64,000 bases of DNA from positions 5,997,001 to 6,061,000 of the forward strand of contig BSBN01000445.1 of assembly GCA_027924645.1 (NCBI GenBank). Direction: 5' to 3'. This stretch comes from Cunninghamia lanceolata. Lineage: Eukaryota > Streptophyta > Pinopsida > Cupressales > Cupressaceae. The notes under the pieces were generated by a model that had not been told where the DNA came from, made no database searches, and saw only the letters and a program-made list of their open reading frames with translations. Below, piece after piece: positions 1-11,458 of this stretch. Within the stretch, counting starts at the first letter, position 1, and each line of letters begins with the position of its first letter. A program made the translations under genes and the position numbers.

Positions 1-9
1 AAATGAGTT

Positions 10-1001
10 ATGATTGACAATGGATTGGCTCCTAATGTTTGTAGTATTGACCTACTACACAAAATCAAGGCCAACACATCAAAAATCAAACCGGATAAAC
101 TCAGCATTCGTGGCTTTGATAATCATAGTAGTCAATCGGTAGGTACTACAACCTTACCTATAAAAGTGGGTCCTATGATTGTATCTACCCTGGTTCATGT
201 CATGCCTAGTTCTTTATCTTACAACATGATTCTTGGTAGACCTTGGATTAATGCATTGGGGGCGGTTCCTTCCACCCTACATCATTCAATCAAATTATAT
301 TCCAAGATAAACTTCATACTATTCATGCTTATCCTGAACCGGATAATTGTTTACATATTGAAATGCAAAAACAAGTTTACGATCATATGAGCTTAAACAA
401 TTTATGAGCTGATTCATCAATGCCTCTCACCATGGATAGTGTTGTGCATGACTCTACACCATCGAATGCACTCTTTGGTGATCATTGGGGCTTACTAGGT
501 TTTAATCCTTGCGGTATAGGGGAATATAAAATTAATAGCCTTGACACATCAAAAGTAGCATCAATCTCATCTAAGCAATCTTTTGAAGCACCTAAGAAAC
601 CTAAAGTCCCCTTGGTAGAAAATAAAAATAATAGTCTCACTTATACTACAAATTATGAGACCTATGAGGCTTCACTATCCCCTAAAGAAATGACATCCCT
701 CTATGGTCAAGGATTTAAAATCCTTTATAACAACTATGAATATGTAGGCAAGGGATGTGGTGTAAATCAACAAGGGATTCGAGTACCTATAGAATCTGCT
801 TCAAGACATTACTCAAGTGGCATTGGATATAATCCTTTTAAAGAAAAGAAAGCTTCTCATCATCCTAAACTTAATATTAATAAAATATCAACAAGACCAA
901 AGAAACATGTGAGATATCCTAAGCTGAAAAGCCACACTCGTTGTAGCAACTATTATAATTTCTCTCAAAGGTGGCCTCTTCCTAGATATGTATGTTCTTA
1001 A
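10..1001 (+). pseudogene. pol: gypsy protease plus G-patch-like linker, broken
   Basis: Retropepsin-type protease of a gypsy polyprotein. The active-site region reads IDNGLAPN, where the better-kept copies in this window have IDGGSGLN or IDGGTGLN. The flap-to-end segment (SLSYNMILGRPWINALG) matches the copies at 7622-8209 and 56358-56897. After about position 290 the frame shifts. The continuing frame has a TGA near 411 and then runs to 1001 through FGDHWG and a G-patch-like stretch (GKGCGVNQQGIRVPIE). The same order, protease then G-patch then RT, is seen in the other Tat elements here, but RT never follows in this copy. Confidence 0.75.
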
Positions 1002-2822
1002 CATTGGGATGAAACAAGTAAGTATTTCTAACCCTTTACCTTCATGTTGTGTTTCCCTCATGATGTGTTATGTGTTGTTTAGGCCTCCTAGGATGACCCT
1101 TGATTCTCTTGTAAGGTCAAGGATACTCAGAGACTGCCTCTGTTGTGACCTTCTTCTATTTATATCATCATTCTTCTCTATTGCCTCTCCTCTATTTCAC
1201 TATTGCGTGCTGTGTCTTATGGACATAGCATTGCGGTTGGTGACTTGGGGGGACCCTCCGATGTGACTATCCCTAAGGCACTTGTTTCTCCTCTCTTAAT
1301 TTATTGTTTCCCTTCCTCTAGTGGTTCTATCTAGTAGGCAGATGACAAAAAACATATTATATTGATATGGACCTAATGTCCCTTCAGTGAGAAATCAATA
1401 AATGTGCCAAGTCCATACATGATGACGGGGTTGGAATATATATTATCTGATGCTTGGCTAGTAGAATCACTCTGTGTGATTTTGATGTTGTCTTATCACA
1501 CTTATAAACCATAACAATACTACTGCTCCATGCACTTTGTTTGTCTTTGAATCTCACCTTCGTTACACTCAGTTTTGAGATGTCTACGGTATAGCCCCAC
1601 GGTTATACTCAGTCTCTAAATTCATAGTATAACCTCGGCTCTCTATGTGAATGATCATATGCATTGTTGTTTATCATGATTATATGGACACTAACACTTT
1701 TCTTGCAGGAATGTGTTTGTGGGAACATTTGGTGATCCTAACATACATGTCACCTTCAGGGGGCATTGGCTTTGTGAGAGCTCGTGTTCCCTTATGTGTT
1801 TTCTTCCTACCTTAACATGCTTGATATTGGTACATGACATCAATCACCTTAAGGTGGGGGCATATATAAGGTAAGATGTCTAATTTAGATGCTAGCAAAG
1901 TGTGTTTGTTCTCAAGTGTAGTTTAAAGACTGGTAGCGATGAGTCCCTCCTGCACTCTAAGATTTGTTTGTGAATCTTGAAATCTACTACAATCATTCAA
2001 GCCCTCTATGGTGGTGGGATATCATGTATATCATTTTTATCTTAAGCCCTCTACGAAGGTAGCGATGGTGTATTTCTCGATGAGAGTGCACATCTTGTCA
2101 CTTTCTAAAAAGTCCTTTGCAGAGGCAGGCAGTGGATCTATGACTATCCTAACCCTTAAGCATGTCTTCAACAATTGTTGCGGTGAATCCCAATTATCAG
2201 TATGTGCCTGTAATGTGCCTGAGATGGTGATGAACATAGAAATAGGTACACTTCATCATTTGTCTATCATTTTTTTGGCTTCCATGTGTGTGTGTATGGT
2301 GTGTTTGTTCCCAAGCATAGTCTTAAAGATTGATGGAGATGAGTCCCTCCTATGCTTTGGGATTTGTATGGTGTGCTTGATTTGTATGGCATGTTTGTTC
2401 TCAAGTGTAGTCTTAAAGATTGGTGGTGATGAGTCCCTTCTACACTTTGAGATTTGTTTTGCATGTTTCTTGCCCCATATGCAGTTTAAAGACTGGTGGC
2501 AATGAGTGCCTCCTGCATTTTGGGTTGTGTGTTTACTTTCTTTGTACTTGCATCTACATTCCATATATGAGAAAAAGAAAAAGAAAATCATCACTATATT
2601 CACTACACTCACTATATTCACTATGTTTTATGTATCTTCAATACTGTATTCTTCATGTTTTGGATGACTGTAACTATCTTCTCTGTGTTTTGCATTCATG
2701 TTAATGTCTTCACTGTGATTGGCATGTCTTTTCTATGATTTGTGTGTTAGTTGTGCTTGTTGACCATACTTTAATGCAGGTATTGGCCTTGCGTTTATAC
2801 ATACATTAAAATGGGGGCTAAA
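1002..2822 (+). other. non-coding 3' internal region of element 1
   Basis: No reading frame here looks like a retroelement protein. The stretch is T-rich and GT-rich, carries one dispersed and three adjacent copies of a 71-base repeat, and ends in a polypurine-like tract (AAAATGGGGGCTAAA, about 2808-2822) directly before the LTR. Either RT to integrase were deleted, or this family never had them. Confidence 0.55.
1901..2535 (+). repeat. ~71-base degenerate repeat, four copies
   Basis: Copies begin near 1901, 2300, 2390 and 2461. The shared core is TGTTTGTTCTCAAGTGTAG, then TTTAAAGACTGGTGG, then GATGAGTCCCTCCT, ending near GATTTGT. The last three lie almost head to tail and the first stands apart. 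They sit just upstream of the polypurine tract, a place where plant gypsy elements often keep tandem repeats. Confidence 0.75.
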
Positions 2823-3432
2823 TGTTATGTCAAAAAAAGTAACCTTGGGGGCTTTTTCCTCTTAAGGTTTAGCTTTTGGGTCCCTTAGAATGCATTTAGA
2901 GCATCTTGCATGATTTTGATGACTCCCGATGAGAAAACCCTGAAGTTTCATGGAAAATGGGGCTCAAGGGATGCACTTAACATAAATCATGCCTGAAATA
3001 GGGGGGAGGACTTGGGCACCCGCGCCCTAGTCCTGCCCTATTTTATGTCAGGACCTATTTCAAAGTGTCAGTTTATGACTATTATTTAGGTCCTATGTCG
3101 AAATAGTAAGTTTGAATTACGAAATTCTTAGTGGGAATGTTCGTAGTTGCATATATAAGCATGATTAGAGATTCATTTGTAAACTAGATGGACATTGCAA
3201 ACTTGTGGCTTTATGTGAAAGTGATTCAAGGCATTCATTGTGTTGTAGAGTAGAATTTGGTGTTGTTATTGTGTTTGTATTTGTAGATTTGGCATCCATC
3301 TCCTCATGGCATGAAGAGCATCTTCCTTCCATGAGATCTTCACTACAAGGTGATATCAATTGTGTTTTCTATCATTTATCATTTGGATTTTTCCTCTATC
3401 CCATAGGGATACACACTCTTTATCTAACAACA
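2823..3432 (+). repeat. 3' LTR of element 1
   Basis: Starts TGTTATGTCA directly after the polypurine tract and ends CTAACAACA, giving TGTT...AACA ends. A TATA-like box (TATATAAG) lies at 3152-3159, a suitable place for an LTR promoter. Length is about 610 bases. The start is well supported by the tract. The end is chosen on the terminal motif alone and could be three bases earlier. Confidence 0.65.
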
Positions 3433-4045
3433 ATGTTTAGAAGATTTGAATGTCTCTCTAGGGCTTGACTGAGACAAGTCTCTAAACACCACAACCCCCA
3501 ACCCAGTTTTCTACGATTGTAGGTTATAGGTTGCGAAAGTGAAAGAAGTGGAGTTGTAGGAGAGCAATGCAAACTATCAGAATTGTAGATCAAAGAAGAA
3601 AACATGGACTTGGACTTGGGCACCTGCTCATTAGTTCTCCAGATCCCGCAACTGTAAAATCCCTGGAACAACAAGAATAGTTTGCAGACAACATTTCTAG
3701 ATCTCAACAAAAACTGTGGCACTGGACAGACAAATTACGGAAAGTGATCGCACACAGAGATATCAAATGATAACCAAATGCATACCAAATTTTGAAGTTT
3801 GGTGTGTGGAAAAGTCAGGGACTAATGAGAGGGCACCCTTGTTTAGGAATTTGTGAAATTAGGGTTTTAAGCATAATTGGGCTTAATTAAACAACAAATT
3901 CACACAATTCCAATCTTCCCCTATGTTCCAAGTGATAGGAGATCTATAGTAGAGTTCTCTACTTGATTGAATGTCCTTGAATGTTTAGTGGTGAAAGAAG
4001 GATCAACAAAAGCCATCAAAACCAAACCCTAAACATTTTTCACAC
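3433..4045. other. unassigned 0.6 kb between two gypsy remnants
   Basis: No protein-like frame, terminal inverted repeat or LTR end is recognised. It lies between the 3' LTR of element 1 and the broken integrase end of element 2. It may be old target DNA or a further decayed part of element 2. Confidence 0.4.
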
Positions 4046-4830
4046 TAAATAGATAATTTCAAGTTGTTGATGTCTTATTACTCTTTGAGTATTTTCATCG
4101 AGAATGTCATTAAGAGAAATTCACAATGAAGAAATTTCTAACTCCAAAGGCATGATTGCATCAACACCATACAAGAGGTTATAAGAGGGAGTACCTATAG
4201 CCATATGAATGCTCATTTGGTAATCCCATAATGCATAAGATAGTCGAGTATGCCAATCCTTTTAATGTTTGTTAACATTTTTTTGAAGGATTTATCCAAT
4301 TATTTTGTTAGAAGTATCTACCTAGCCATTTGATTGTGGATAATATGGTATAGAGAAGTAATGTTGAATATGATATTTCTCAAGGAATTTCTTCACATAT
4401 TTGTTCTTAAATGATGCACCATTGTTAGAAATCAAAGCAGAAGGAATACCAAATTGAGAGATCAAGTTGTCTTGGATGAAATGACATATTACTTCAGCAT
4501 TCGTTGATCAAATAGGGACCGCTTCGACCAATTATGTGAAGTGATCAGTGGTTATGAGAATGAAAGTGTGTCCTGAAGAAGGAAGAGAAATTTTTTCAGT
4601 AAGATCCAATCCCCACATGGAAAATGGCCAAGGTGAAACTTGTGCACGAAGTTCCTGGGTAGAAGCTTAAATGAGATTGTTATGTTGTTGACACTATGGG
4701 CACTTTTTGACAAAGGCAAAGGAGTCTTGTTGCATGTTTTTCCAATAGTGACCCATACGAATTAATTTTTGAACTAGAGATTTTCCGCTGAAATGTCCTC
4801 CGCAGGCACCTGAATGTGCCTTTTCTAAGG
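4046..4830 (-). pseudogene. pol: gypsy integrase, truncated (element 2)
   Basis: The minus strand gives the zinc-binding end (GGHFSGKSLV, HYWKNM, KKCP*CQQH) near 4700-4800 and then the catalytic core to about 4070. The core keeps the order TTDHFT, ALISNNGASFKN and PYYPQSNG*VDTSNK. The second catalytic Asp reads Asn (SNNG) and the third acidic position is replaced (VDTSNK where QAEASNK is usual). Several in-frame stops are present. Similarity is lost below about 4046, so the C-terminal domain is missing. Confidence 0.7.
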
Positions 4831-4942
4831 CAATTGGGATCTTAGATTTGTTAAGGTAGTGAAAGAGAAGACTCTCATAGCTTCATTGATATAGTATATT
4901 TGATAAGATGATATAGTGTGCTGGAAGTTTGTGCATGTGAAT

Positions 4943-6012
4943 TTAGGAACTTTTGGATGCTAGATTAGGAAAGGTACCATCACATAAATATTGGAGTATA
5001 TGGAAGTACCATTCATCTAAATCTACGTTATTAAAAAAGCCAATATCAAATGATATTTCAGATATTGAAGGTGATTTATAATTTATGGAAAGATCATCAA
5101 GGGATATAAGGGAAGAAGCACTTGCCATTGCATCCACATGATTATTATCTTTTCATGGAATTGTATCAATTGTAAAGAATGAGAAATTCTTCAATAACGA
5201 TAAGACCAAGTCTTGATATTGTGATAACTTATCTTTCTTTGCTTGATAAGATCCAGTGACTTGTCTTATGATCAATCAAGACTCACCAAATATATAAATG
5301 TGTTTAATGTTGAGAGACTGAGTGACACATAAGCCAACAATAAGGGCTCCATACTATATAATGTTGTTGGTACATAGAAAGTTGAGATGGTAAGATAGAG
5401 GAATCAACTTTCCTGATGGAGGTACTAGTATAACACTAGCACTAGAGTCAATTTGACATCTAGAACCTTTGAAGAATAACTTCCACTTGTCATCAACATC
5501 TAGGGAAAGGATTTGATCGTCATGGAATGACTCTTGATTCGGAATAGAGAATGGTGAAAGAGCTTTGGCTAAGTGGTTGGTCCATGTTTGACCCTTAATT
5601 GCCTTTTGAGAGAAAAACTTAAGATAAAATTCCATTAACAACATAACCCACTTTTCTAAGCATCTTGAAAGATCTATTTAGGAAAGGGATTTCAAATGAT
5701 CAAATTTTACAATTTCATTAATTTTGACATTTAGGAAATAATGTCGTAGTTTTTATGTTGTAAAAACAAGAGTGAGGCATTGCTTTTCTATCACAGAATA
5801 TCACACTTCATAATCAAGCAAGGTTTAAATGATATAATATACAACATGTTCATTGTCATCGTCATCATTTTGTGCTAATAATGTTGTAAGAGCATTAGGA
5901 GATGCAGATGTGTAGAGAATAAATGGTCATCCAGAGACAATAGGTTGTAATATAGGAAGATTAACTAAGTAGCTTTTTAGATCATCAAAAGATTTTTGGC
6001 AATCCTTATCCC
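4943..6012 (-). pseudogene. pol: dual RNase H region, broken (element 2)
   Basis: Minus strand, after RT: the gypsy RNase H with motifs such as FILYTSASPNALTTLLAQND and SVIEKQCLTLVFTT near 5720-5900. A second RNase H of the kind typical of Tat elements follows (WKLFFKGSRCQIDSSA, then LNFLCTNNII at 5354-5490). In that second domain the first catalytic Asp of FDG is replaced (FFKGS). A connector with DAMASASSLISLDD follows near 5100-5137. Frameshifts and stops interrupt the run. Confidence 0.65.
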
Positions 6013-7203
6013 AATTAAACTTATATTCTTTCTTAAGTAGTTGTGTGAAAGGGTTAGTCCTATCCACGAGTTGTGAAACAAATTGACGGATGGCATGTAT
6101 CTTCTCTTGTAAACTATGAAGTTGTTAATTTTTTTTAGGAACTGGCATGTTGATAATGGTATCAATCTTTTTGGTATCCACCTCAATACCATGATGCAAA
6201 ACTATGAATCCTAATAACTTACTGCTATCTATGCCAAAGATGGATTTATAGGGATTCAAGTGCATGTTGTATTTATGTATACACTCAAAGATTTGAAAGA
6301 TAATTTTGATGTGATCCTAGTGCAAATAGACTTGGCCAGAATATCATCGACATAATCCTCTAAAATGGTATGTATTAAATCATGAAAGATAAGTGTCAAA
6401 GCACATTGATAGGTCACACTAGAATTATTTAATCCAAATAGAATGACAACCCAACAAAATTTTCCCCAAGGAGTTATTAAAGTTGTTTTATATTGATCTT
6501 CAGGATTGATGAATATTTGATTATAACTAGAGAAACCATTCATAAAGGAAAGTAAGGCATGGCCTACAGTGGAATTGACAATCATATCGATATTAGGAAG
6601 ACGAAAATCATCTTTTAAATATGATTTATTTAAATCTCTAAAGTGAGTATAAATTTGAATACGGTTGTCGGATTTAGCAACAACCACAATATTTAAGATC
6701 CAAGGGTTTAGCTTCTCTATCTCAGCTTTGACTAACAATGTGACCTTAGGATTCATCATGTGAATCTTTTGTTTGACAGGTTTAGCATCAAGATGAATGA
6801 CGATATTATGTGTTACCACCTTAGGCTCAGTGTTGAGCATGTCAAAATATCTCCAAGAAAAGAAGTCAAGATAATCATGTAAAAGAGAAGTAAGTTCTTG
6901 ATTTTCTTCAGGATTTAGATAATTTCTAATAGGGATAACTTTTTCAAGGCTATCCTTGTCCATCAAGACATTGATAGTCTTTCCATTAAGGAGATTAATG
7001 TAGTATGCGAAATTAGGAGGATGAAGGGATTCCATAGGTGATTCTTGAGATCTCGAGGTATCATCAAATAAGTAAGTGTCTTTCCTAAAGTATGCTTTCA
7101 CATTTAAACAATAAGGAAAACCATGATCATGATGGTAATTAGGTAAATGATCATAAGATCTTAGGAATTCAACCAAATCTTTATCTATTGGAAAACTATC
7201 CAA
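6013..7203 (-). pseudogene. pol: gypsy reverse transcriptase, broken (element 2)
   Basis: One open stretch from 7203 covers the N-terminal connector and RT palm. The RT part includes KAEIEKLNPW, HFRDLNKSYLKDDFRLPNID, MNGFSSYNQIFINPED, TPWGKFCW and the catalytic YVDDILAKS. The usual MPFGL is VILFGL here. After YVDDIL the frame shifts near 6335 and resumes as FQIFECIHKYNMHLNPYKS. The thumb-to-RNase H connector follows to about 6013 in another frame. Confidence 0.8.
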
Positions 7204-7621
7204 GGGAATATTGCTAGAATCACAACTTGTGTTGATTAATTATAGATATACCCATTTAAGTGTTAGAATATGATCTGTAGATGATGAAATTGTGTTTACA
7301 TTTAGATTAGGATGATGAGTGTCTTTGGTGAGTTGTAAAGGACGGTATCCAAGATCAAATGAAGGGTAATGTGGATTAGCCTCTAAGGGGACTTTAATAC
7401 CCTATTCCTTTATACCACAACCATTACTGTTGTATTTGCATTGAGAAATAATTTGAAATCCACAACCATAGATAGATGTCATTTTCGATGAGGAAGGAGG
7501 AACCTCATAGGTCTCATATTCTATAGTATAAGAGTAAGTGTTATCATCATTACTTTTTAAATAGATCTTAGGTTTCTCATGAGTAGATTTAGAAGGAGAA
7601 ATTGAACAACCTTAGAATTTT
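7204..7621 (-). pseudogene. pol: protease-RT linker with G-patch-like motif (element 2)
   Basis: Minus-strand translation near 7380-7480 gives CGFQIISQ, then GCGIKE*GIKVPLEANP and GYRPLQ. This is the same motif seen after the protease in element 1, O and I. It is interrupted by a stop. The G-patch is a short glycine-rich RNA-binding motif. Its role in these elements is not known to me. Confidence 0.5.
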
Positions 7622-8209
7622 CTAGCTTTGAGGGTGAGACTTTATATTCACCACAAAGGTAGGTGTAAAGTCTAATGAACCCCAATCATCACTAAAAAGT
7701 GTACTTGATGGTGAATTATATTCTTCTACAATAACCTCTATGGGGGGAGATGATTTAACTTTGATAAGAGAAGGAATTAGAGTATTGATAGGTTTAATAT
7801 ATTGTTGATTTTTAGGTTCAATTTGTAGACAACTTTCTAAAACCAGATCCAATTCACTTGTTTGGAGCTTATTGTCATTAAAACTTGATTGATAGATGAA
7901 AGGTAGGTAGGACTGCCCCATGGCATGAATCCAAGGTCTACCAAGAAGAAGATTGTATGAAAGAGAACCAGACATAACATGGATAAGGGTAGATAAAGTC
8001 ATAGGGCTAGCCTTAGCAGGTAAGGTGATAGTACCCAATGATTGTCTACAAACATTATTAAAGCCATGAATATTGAGTTTATCTGGTTTAATGAGAGATG
8101 TATTAGCATTGATTTTATGTAACAAGTCTATGCCAAAAACATTAAGACCTGATCCACCATCAATCATAGTACATCTAACCCTTGTTTTATTAATAATGAC
8201 GAATCTCAT
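7622..8209 (-). pseudogene. pol: gypsy retropepsin (element 2)
   Basis: A 195-codon open stretch with the active site TMIDGGSGLNVFGIDLL near residues 14-30 and the conserved end SLSYNLLLGRPWIHAMG. It is the closest relative in the window of the protease at 10-390 and carries the regular DGG form. The C-terminal part (SSTLFSDDWGSLDFTP) matches the linker of element 1. The frame is open, but it is only a slice of a broken polyprotein. Confidence 0.8.
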
Positions 8210-8916
8210 AAGAGACTCATATTGGTTTTAAATTTCTACATGAGGTAATTCATGTTTTTGAAAAATAATGTCCATTGTTTTCACATGCATACAATCCAGC
8301 AGGGCTACTACATCATTCAACTTAACGGCAAGTGGACCATCACCTTTTGGAAAGCTTCTTGGAGCATTCTAAGGTATGTAGGCAATGTCTGTATCAATTC
8401 CCATAGAGAGATCTTTGCAAGGGTAGTGTGAAGCTATTCAACAAGATCATAATGAGGAATAGGTTGAGAAGGTGGAAGAGAAGCTAGAAAAAATGTTATT
8501 TGTTTCTTTTCTTTATTATTTCTAGTGTTATATGTGTGAGCAACCTCATGATGCATGGGTTGTTGCGGCACATTTTGATTGTGTTGATTGTTTCCAGTGA
8601 TTTGTTTTACATAGTTTAATATGTAACTAGGAGGTCTAGAGTTTTTTAGAGTACCTCATATTGTTAGAACTATTTTAGATTATGATTGATAAGCATCATT
8701 ATTAAGGTGCACAACAATTTTGGGTTTCTTAGGTTCTTTTTGGGAATCGAAAACATAAATTGTATTTATGAATATTTGTAATAAAGATGGTTTAGGAGTC
8801 ATAGAGGATGGTTCTATAGAGATGAATTCATCTAAGAATTCATCTAACATGTCAAAATCATCGCTACTAAATAGCTCATCAAATGCATCAAAGTATTGAA
8901 GAAAGAGGTCCAACAT
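8210..8916 (-). pseudogene. region upstream of protease (element 2)
   Basis: A 78-codon acidic open stretch (8680-8916, starting MLDLFLQYFDAFDELF) is followed, through stops, by sequence resembling the segment before the protease in Tat elements (LHTTLAKISLWELIQT, compare MDLLQSSPAYKAMLEKA in element I). No Gag core or zinc knuckle is seen upstream, so the element is either truncated here or organised differently. Confidence 0.45.
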
Positions 8917-9335
8917 TGTCGCATACTCTACTCTTTCAAGCCTTATGAAAATGATATAAAGGAGAAGAATGAAATAAAAGCTGTTTAAGTTATAAAATGA
9001 AATAACTAAGTTACGAATATTAATGCCTTAATTATTTTATCCAATGAATAGCTAAAACATAATCAAGATTTTACCATTTTCAAGCTAGAAAATATCAACA
9101 AATGAGATTTTTGATAACCCTAATCAATGTATATGCATGAATGCAATATGTATAATTAAGAAATGTTCTACTAAACTTAATAATGATCAGATCTAATGCA
9201 TAAATAAGAAATTTATGTCATGCTATAATGATCTAAACTTCTGAAATATAGACAATGTGACAAATATACTTTTTCTCAACCTAAATCAAATGCTTGATTT
9301 TCTAATTTCCAATGCCAAGAAGCAAGAATGCTCTA
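8917..9335. other. AT-rich stretch before the O 3' LTR
   Basis: No open frame or repeat end is recognised. It is probably the 5' leader of element 2 or old flanking DNA into which element O was inserted. The last five bases, CTCTA (9331-9335), would be one copy of O's target duplication; the other copy is beyond the window. Confidence 0.4.
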
Positions 9336-10445
9336 TGTCTACGATGGAGATGGGATCCTAAGATGAGTGAAAACTAAACTAGATTTCTCCCAATCCTAAG
9401 TCCAAAGGACCTCAAGATTGAGCATAACTGACAATGCACTAAACTATCTACTTTGCACCCTATCTAAGCACAATTAGCAATGATTTGCTCTATGTGATAT
9501 AAAGCTATGTTATTCTAACTTAAAATTGCATTAATGCTAGGTGATGTTGAGCACTCAAAATGGCAGAATGTCTTTGCATATTATGGCTTATGAAAAATGG
9601 AGGTGGAAGCATCAATTTATAGATTTTTGGGGATGGAAATGGAGGGCTATGATCAAATTAGGAGATTAAGGGTTGAAATTGCTTGAGGATCCTCAAGTAA
9701 GGAGAATTGAAGAAATGGCATGATTAGATTGGATGAGAATTTCGCTCCAAGATTCAAGGGATGATCAATGGATGAGATTGAAAGTTTGAATTGATGGATG
9801 GCTAAGATTGGGTAGGTGTATGACATGTAAGGGCTCATTTATGAAAAGGTAAGGCTTGGATTTAGTGAGGAATTTTAAATTACATGGAGAGGACAAGTGG
9901 AATTTAAATTTGGAGGAATAGTGTCCAAATAGTGCCACATGTAATTTTAAATTTGCATGAATAGTGACACTTGGAGTGGGATGGAAGAAATAGGACAAGT
10001 GTACATATTTTGGAAGATTTGGCCATGCTTCCAAAGTACCACTTGTCATGTACATGCATGTACATGGAATGACAAGTGGACTTCCAGAAACATGGGGGTT
10101 TGTAATGAAGAATTAAATAAAATTAATTCATGTGCACATGTTTTAGAAGAAAATAATGATGATTACAAAAAGTAATCAAAAGTGGACAAAATAGGAATTA
10201 AATAAATATGGTCATTTTTTTAATATTTTGGATATGATTTATGAACTATAGTCACAAAAATAATTAATTTTTGAACTATAGTAGAGGAATTTGATTTTTG
10301 TGAAAGAGGAAAGGTGGAGGATAAATTAATTGAATAATAAAAAATTATTTAATTAATATTTAGGTCAGATGGAATGATGTAGGTGAGATGAATTTGAATT
10401 GTGTAAGTGGATAAAAGTGGTTGTGACCATTTTTAGATGTCTACA
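9336..10445 (-). repeat. 3' LTR of element O
   Basis: On the minus strand it starts TGTAGACATC right after a purine tract (CAAAGAGGGACAAAA) and ends CATCGTAGACA. The plus-strand start TGTCTACGATGG and the next 150 bases recur at 63849-64000, the 5' LTR. The interior is AT-rich with short palindromes of the ATTTAATTAA kind. Length is 1110 bases. Confidence 0.8.
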
Positions 10446-10460
10446 TTTTGTCCCTCTTTG
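10446..10460 (-). other. polypurine tract of element O
   Basis: Minus strand CAAAGAGGGACAAAA directly precedes the TGTAGACA start of the 3' LTR. Plus-strand DNA priming would start here. The same tract type (AAAGAGGGAAAAAA) precedes the LTR of element I at 47637. Confidence 0.75.
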
Positions 10461-10813
10461 ATATGGCGGCATTCCTATCAAGGTTGATGGGATATCAAAG
10501 AATATAAATTTTTTGATAAATATGCCCTAGTGACTGGATAGGAGAGGAATGTGTGACTAGGTGATGCCCCCTCAAGAGATCAATAGAAAAAAATAAATTT
10601 TTTTGGCGATGTCTCGAAAAAAGAGAAAAAGTGATGGAAAAGAGGGAAAGGTGATCCTGAGACTAAAGAGGGGAGGAAAATGTGGGAAAGGGAGGAAAAA
10701 TGGGGTAAGGTGAGGAAAAAATGGGGTGGGTAGAGGAAAATTAGGGTTGGGGGGGAATATATAGGCTAAAAGGGGGACCATAAGGCTCATTTGTCTTTTG
10801 TGATTAGCCATTC

Positions 10814-11083
10814 GTGAGTAGAGGAGAGCAAAGCAAGAGAGAAATGATGGCCAACATTCCACGAGAGGAGCACCAAGTGGAGCGAGTGAGGGAGTATCTA
10901 TTACGAGTGGCAGCAAGTGATCTAGTAGGTTCCCTTACCATCTTTGTGATTTTTTGGATGGGTAGATTAGATGCGGAAATTGTAGCGTGGGGTTTAGGAC
11001 AAAGGAGGCACACAAAATATTTTGGCACCTGGGGAGGCATTTTAGCACCTAGTCTGGAAAGGGGCACCTGTTCTAGCAATTAG
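10814..11083 (+). pseudogene. open stretch upstream of the PMD frame, unrecognised
   Basis: Ninety codons from MSRGEQSKRE, in the same frame as the PMD sequence further on but separated from it by repeat-like DNA with several stops. It could be an N-terminal part of the antisense protein or chance. Nothing in it is recognised. Confidence 0.25.
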
Positions 11084-11350
11084 CACCTAGTAGGGAAAAG
11101 TGCACCTAGGGTTTGGGGGGCTGTTTTGGCACCCAATTAGAGGTTTTAGTGCCTAGTAGGGTTTTTAATGCCTACTGTGAAAAAGAGGTGCCTGGATTGT
11201 GGTGCCTAATCAGGTGATTAGCGCTCAGTCAGGAAGATGGTTCAGCACGCCAAACAAATCAGTTTAGCATTAGGTCTAGATTGTGGTGCTCACTCTAGAA
11301 AGTGGTGCCTAGTTTGACAAAGTAGTGCCTATTTTGGAAATAGGCGTGCC
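11005..11350. repeat. degenerate GTGCCTAG / GGCACCTA repeat cluster
   Basis: About fifteen short units spaced roughly 20-28 bases apart, with cores such as GGCACCTG, TAGCACCTAG, GTGCACCTAGGG, AGTGCCTAGTAGGG, GGTGCCTAAT and GTGCCTAGTTTG. Similar short arrays occur in the leaders of O and I. It lies just upstream of the antisense PMD frame. Confidence 0.55.
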
Positions 11351-11458
11351 TAGGGTTTTAGCATCTAAAAGGTAGCAAACAGTGAATAGTTCAAAAAAAT
11401 TGAAACTGACAAGAGGGTTTTGAAATTGTTGTAGAATTATGAGGATGTGCTTTAGTCT

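Larger units (their letters stand above)
1..3432 (+). mobile_element. Element 1: 3' part of a Ty3/gypsy (Tat-like) element
   Basis: A plus-strand gypsy remnant that enters the window inside its protease. In order it has protease, a linker with a G-patch-like motif, about 1.8 kb of non-coding DNA with short repeats, a polypurine tract and a 3' LTR. No reverse transcriptase, RNase H or integrase is visible between the linker and the LTR, where they would be expected. The protease and linker resemble those of the minus-strand element at 4046-8916. The upstream part and 5' LTR lie outside the window, so the target duplication cannot be checked. Confidence 0.75.
4046..8916 (-). mobile_element. Element 2: Tat-like Ty3/gypsy pol remnant
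   Basis: Reading on the minus strand from 8916 downwards: an acidic segment, protease, linker with G-patch-like motif, reverse transcriptase, two RNase H domains and integrase. This is the order expected of the Tat lineage. The 5' side stops before any recognisable Gag core and the 3' side stops inside the integrase. No LTR of its own was found, so both ends are probably truncated. Many stops and several frameshifts show long inactivity. Confidence 0.75.

Noticed and set aside
3433..4045. Searched for an LTR or DNA transposon to explain the gap
   Set aside because: No matching terminal repeats, target duplication or coding remains were found.
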